NCBI GenBank assembly: GCA_946415665.1
Contig: CAMKTI010000114.1
Coordinates: forward strand, 1 to 5,457
Length of the DNA: 5,457 nucleotides
Direction: 5' to 3'
Source: an uncultured Clostridia bacterium
Lineage (GTDB): Bacteria > Bacillota > Clostridia > Lachnospirales > CAMVHY01
Part shown: piece by piece, positions 4,856-5,457 of the stretch
Layout: every line of letters starts with the position of its first letter
Position numbering within the stretch: position 1 is the first letter of the stretch
Notes under the pieces: model-generated
What the model was told of the DNA's origin: nothing
Seen by the model: only the letters and a program-made list of their open reading frames with translations
Databases searched by the model: none
Made by a program: the position numbers and the translations under genes

Positions 4856-5339
4856 TTATTGATTATTATTTGTATTTCTATTTAAATTTTGTACTGGTTG
4901 TTTATTGTTAACTATATTCATTAAATCATTTCTTTTATTGGAGATAGATAGTTCTCCGTTTTGTTTCTTAAAAAAAATTCCATGTTCCTGGAACATCGAT
5001 ACGTTTATCAAAAAATAATAAAGTCGCAAACGAAACAACAAAACATACAGCCGGAATCCAACACCATAAAAAACTACTTACGACTGCACCGAGATTACAA
5101 AAGATTATTTTTAAGAAATTTTCTTTTGCAAACCAAATAGCGGTTGCAAAAATAAAAAATTCAGTTTCATTCAAATTAGCTTCTATGTTATTGCTCTTAC
5201 TTATAAATTGATAACTAGCTGCATTTTTTCTCGTGTAATTATGCTCAATGGGATACGATAAACTTTGAATATTACTTTCTTTTTCTGAGTTATCTGTTAC
5301 TGAACAGGCATATTGATGACTTTCTGGAATGCTCTTTTG
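4856..5339 (-). pseudogene. 3' remnant of a membrane-protein gene, truncated by an IS and frameshifted
   Basis: On the minus strand one frame is open from the edge of the right-hand IS terminal repeat (5339) to TAA 4970-4968, with no ATG in it. It begins QKSIPESHQYACSVTDNSEK, continues through a polar region, and contains two hydrophobic helices (FFIFATAIWFAKENF...FCNLGAVVSSFLW and IPAVCFVVSFATLLFF, about 5165-5025). It stops right after the T8 run at 4977-4970. Removing one T joins it to a second frame, KKQNGELSISNKRND..., which ends in an Asn/Gln-rich tail at TAA 4858-4856. The simplest reading is a gene whose 5' part lies beyond the inserted element and which also carries a one-base slip. 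Without the frameshift, the shorter product would still end at 4968. Homologues of the product are not recognised. The layout of polar region, two helices and hydrophilic tail resembles the facing gene at 3729-4793, but I see no sequence similarity. Confidence 0.55.
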
Positions 5340-5457
5340 GTGTTTACATCTGTTTCGTCAAGTCAAAAGTCAAAGCAATGGAGATGGTAGAGATAAAAAT
5401 ATAATCAAGTTTATTAGAACAAGTAAAAACCTTTCCAAAGTGTTTCAATCTCAGGAA
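5340..5457 (-). mobile_element. Right-edge fragment of an IS5-type insertion sequence (transposase 3' end and terminal repeat)
   Basis: The terminal-repeat tip GTGTTTACAT (5340-5349, reading inward on the plus strand) pairs with GTGTTCACAT at the left-edge element, 9 of 10 matching. The transposase stop codon overlaps the tip, a compact layout common in small IS elements. The element continues past the window edge. It sits in the same orientation as the left fragment and interrupts the minus-strand gene whose remnant begins at 5339. Confidence 0.6.
5344..5457 (-). CDS. IS5-type transposase, C-terminal fragment
   Basis: The frame enters from the right edge and is open for 37 codons to TAA 5346-5344. 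The sequence FLRLKHFGKVFTCSNKLDYI, then FISTISIALTFDL, resembles the C-terminus of IS5-family transposases, where the helix carrying the catalytic Glu is followed by 'RLKxFRxxxTRYDKLDxxYxxxIxxA' and a hydrophobic end. Here the usual TRYDKLD reads TCSNKLD, so this copy may be diverged or decayed. The DDE residues lie outside the window. It could belong to the same family as the N-terminal fragment at the left edge; the two parts do not overlap, so this cannot be tested here. Confidence 0.6.
   Translation of the reverse strand, partial: FLRLKHFGKVFTCSNKLDYIFISTISIALTFDLTKQM

Overview
The window is very AT-rich and carries spoIIGA and sigE, which are restricted to endospore formers, so it comes from a low-GC Firmicute, most likely of class Clostridia. 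None of its four tRNA genes encodes the 3' CCA, so this organism must add CCA with a nucleotidyltransferase; I do not name a genus.

Layout, left to right. Positions 1-163 look like the 5' end of an IS5-type insertion sequence on the minus strand, cut by the window edge; its transposase is broken by frame changes. Next is an intergenic stretch with a strong minus-strand promoter (R1) whose sequence is repeated about 1.1 kb away (R2). Between the two copies lies a minus-strand gene (355-1224) for an unrecognised 289-residue protein with an F-box-like N-terminus; R2 is its promoter, with a 12-bp palindrome at the predicted transcription start. A divergent spacer follows, holding a candidate Spo0A-type promoter for the spoIIGA-sigE operon (1529-3130). 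SpoIIGA is the membrane aspartic protease that removes the pro-sequence of pro-sigma-E, so substrate and processing enzyme are made together. Where many relatives carry sigG next, this window has a four-gene tRNA cluster (Glu-CTC, Thr-TGT, initiator Met-CAT, and a second CAT tRNA) with its own extended -10 promoter and a terminator.

The right third is accessory. A plus-strand gene (3729-4793), with its own strong promoter, encodes a 354-residue protein of unknown function: a soluble N-terminal part, two C-terminal membrane helices and a charged tail. Facing it is the 3' remnant of a minus-strand membrane-protein gene (5339-4856), cut upstream by a second IS5-type element and shifted in frame at an A8 tract. 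Positions 5340-5457 carry the transposase C-terminus and terminal repeat of that element.

The window therefore holds a conserved sporulation and tRNA core between accessory genes and is bounded on both sides by same-orientation copies of what looks like one IS5-type family. That is also what a contig broken at repeated elements would look like. No CRISPR array, rRNA or recognisable defence operon is present.
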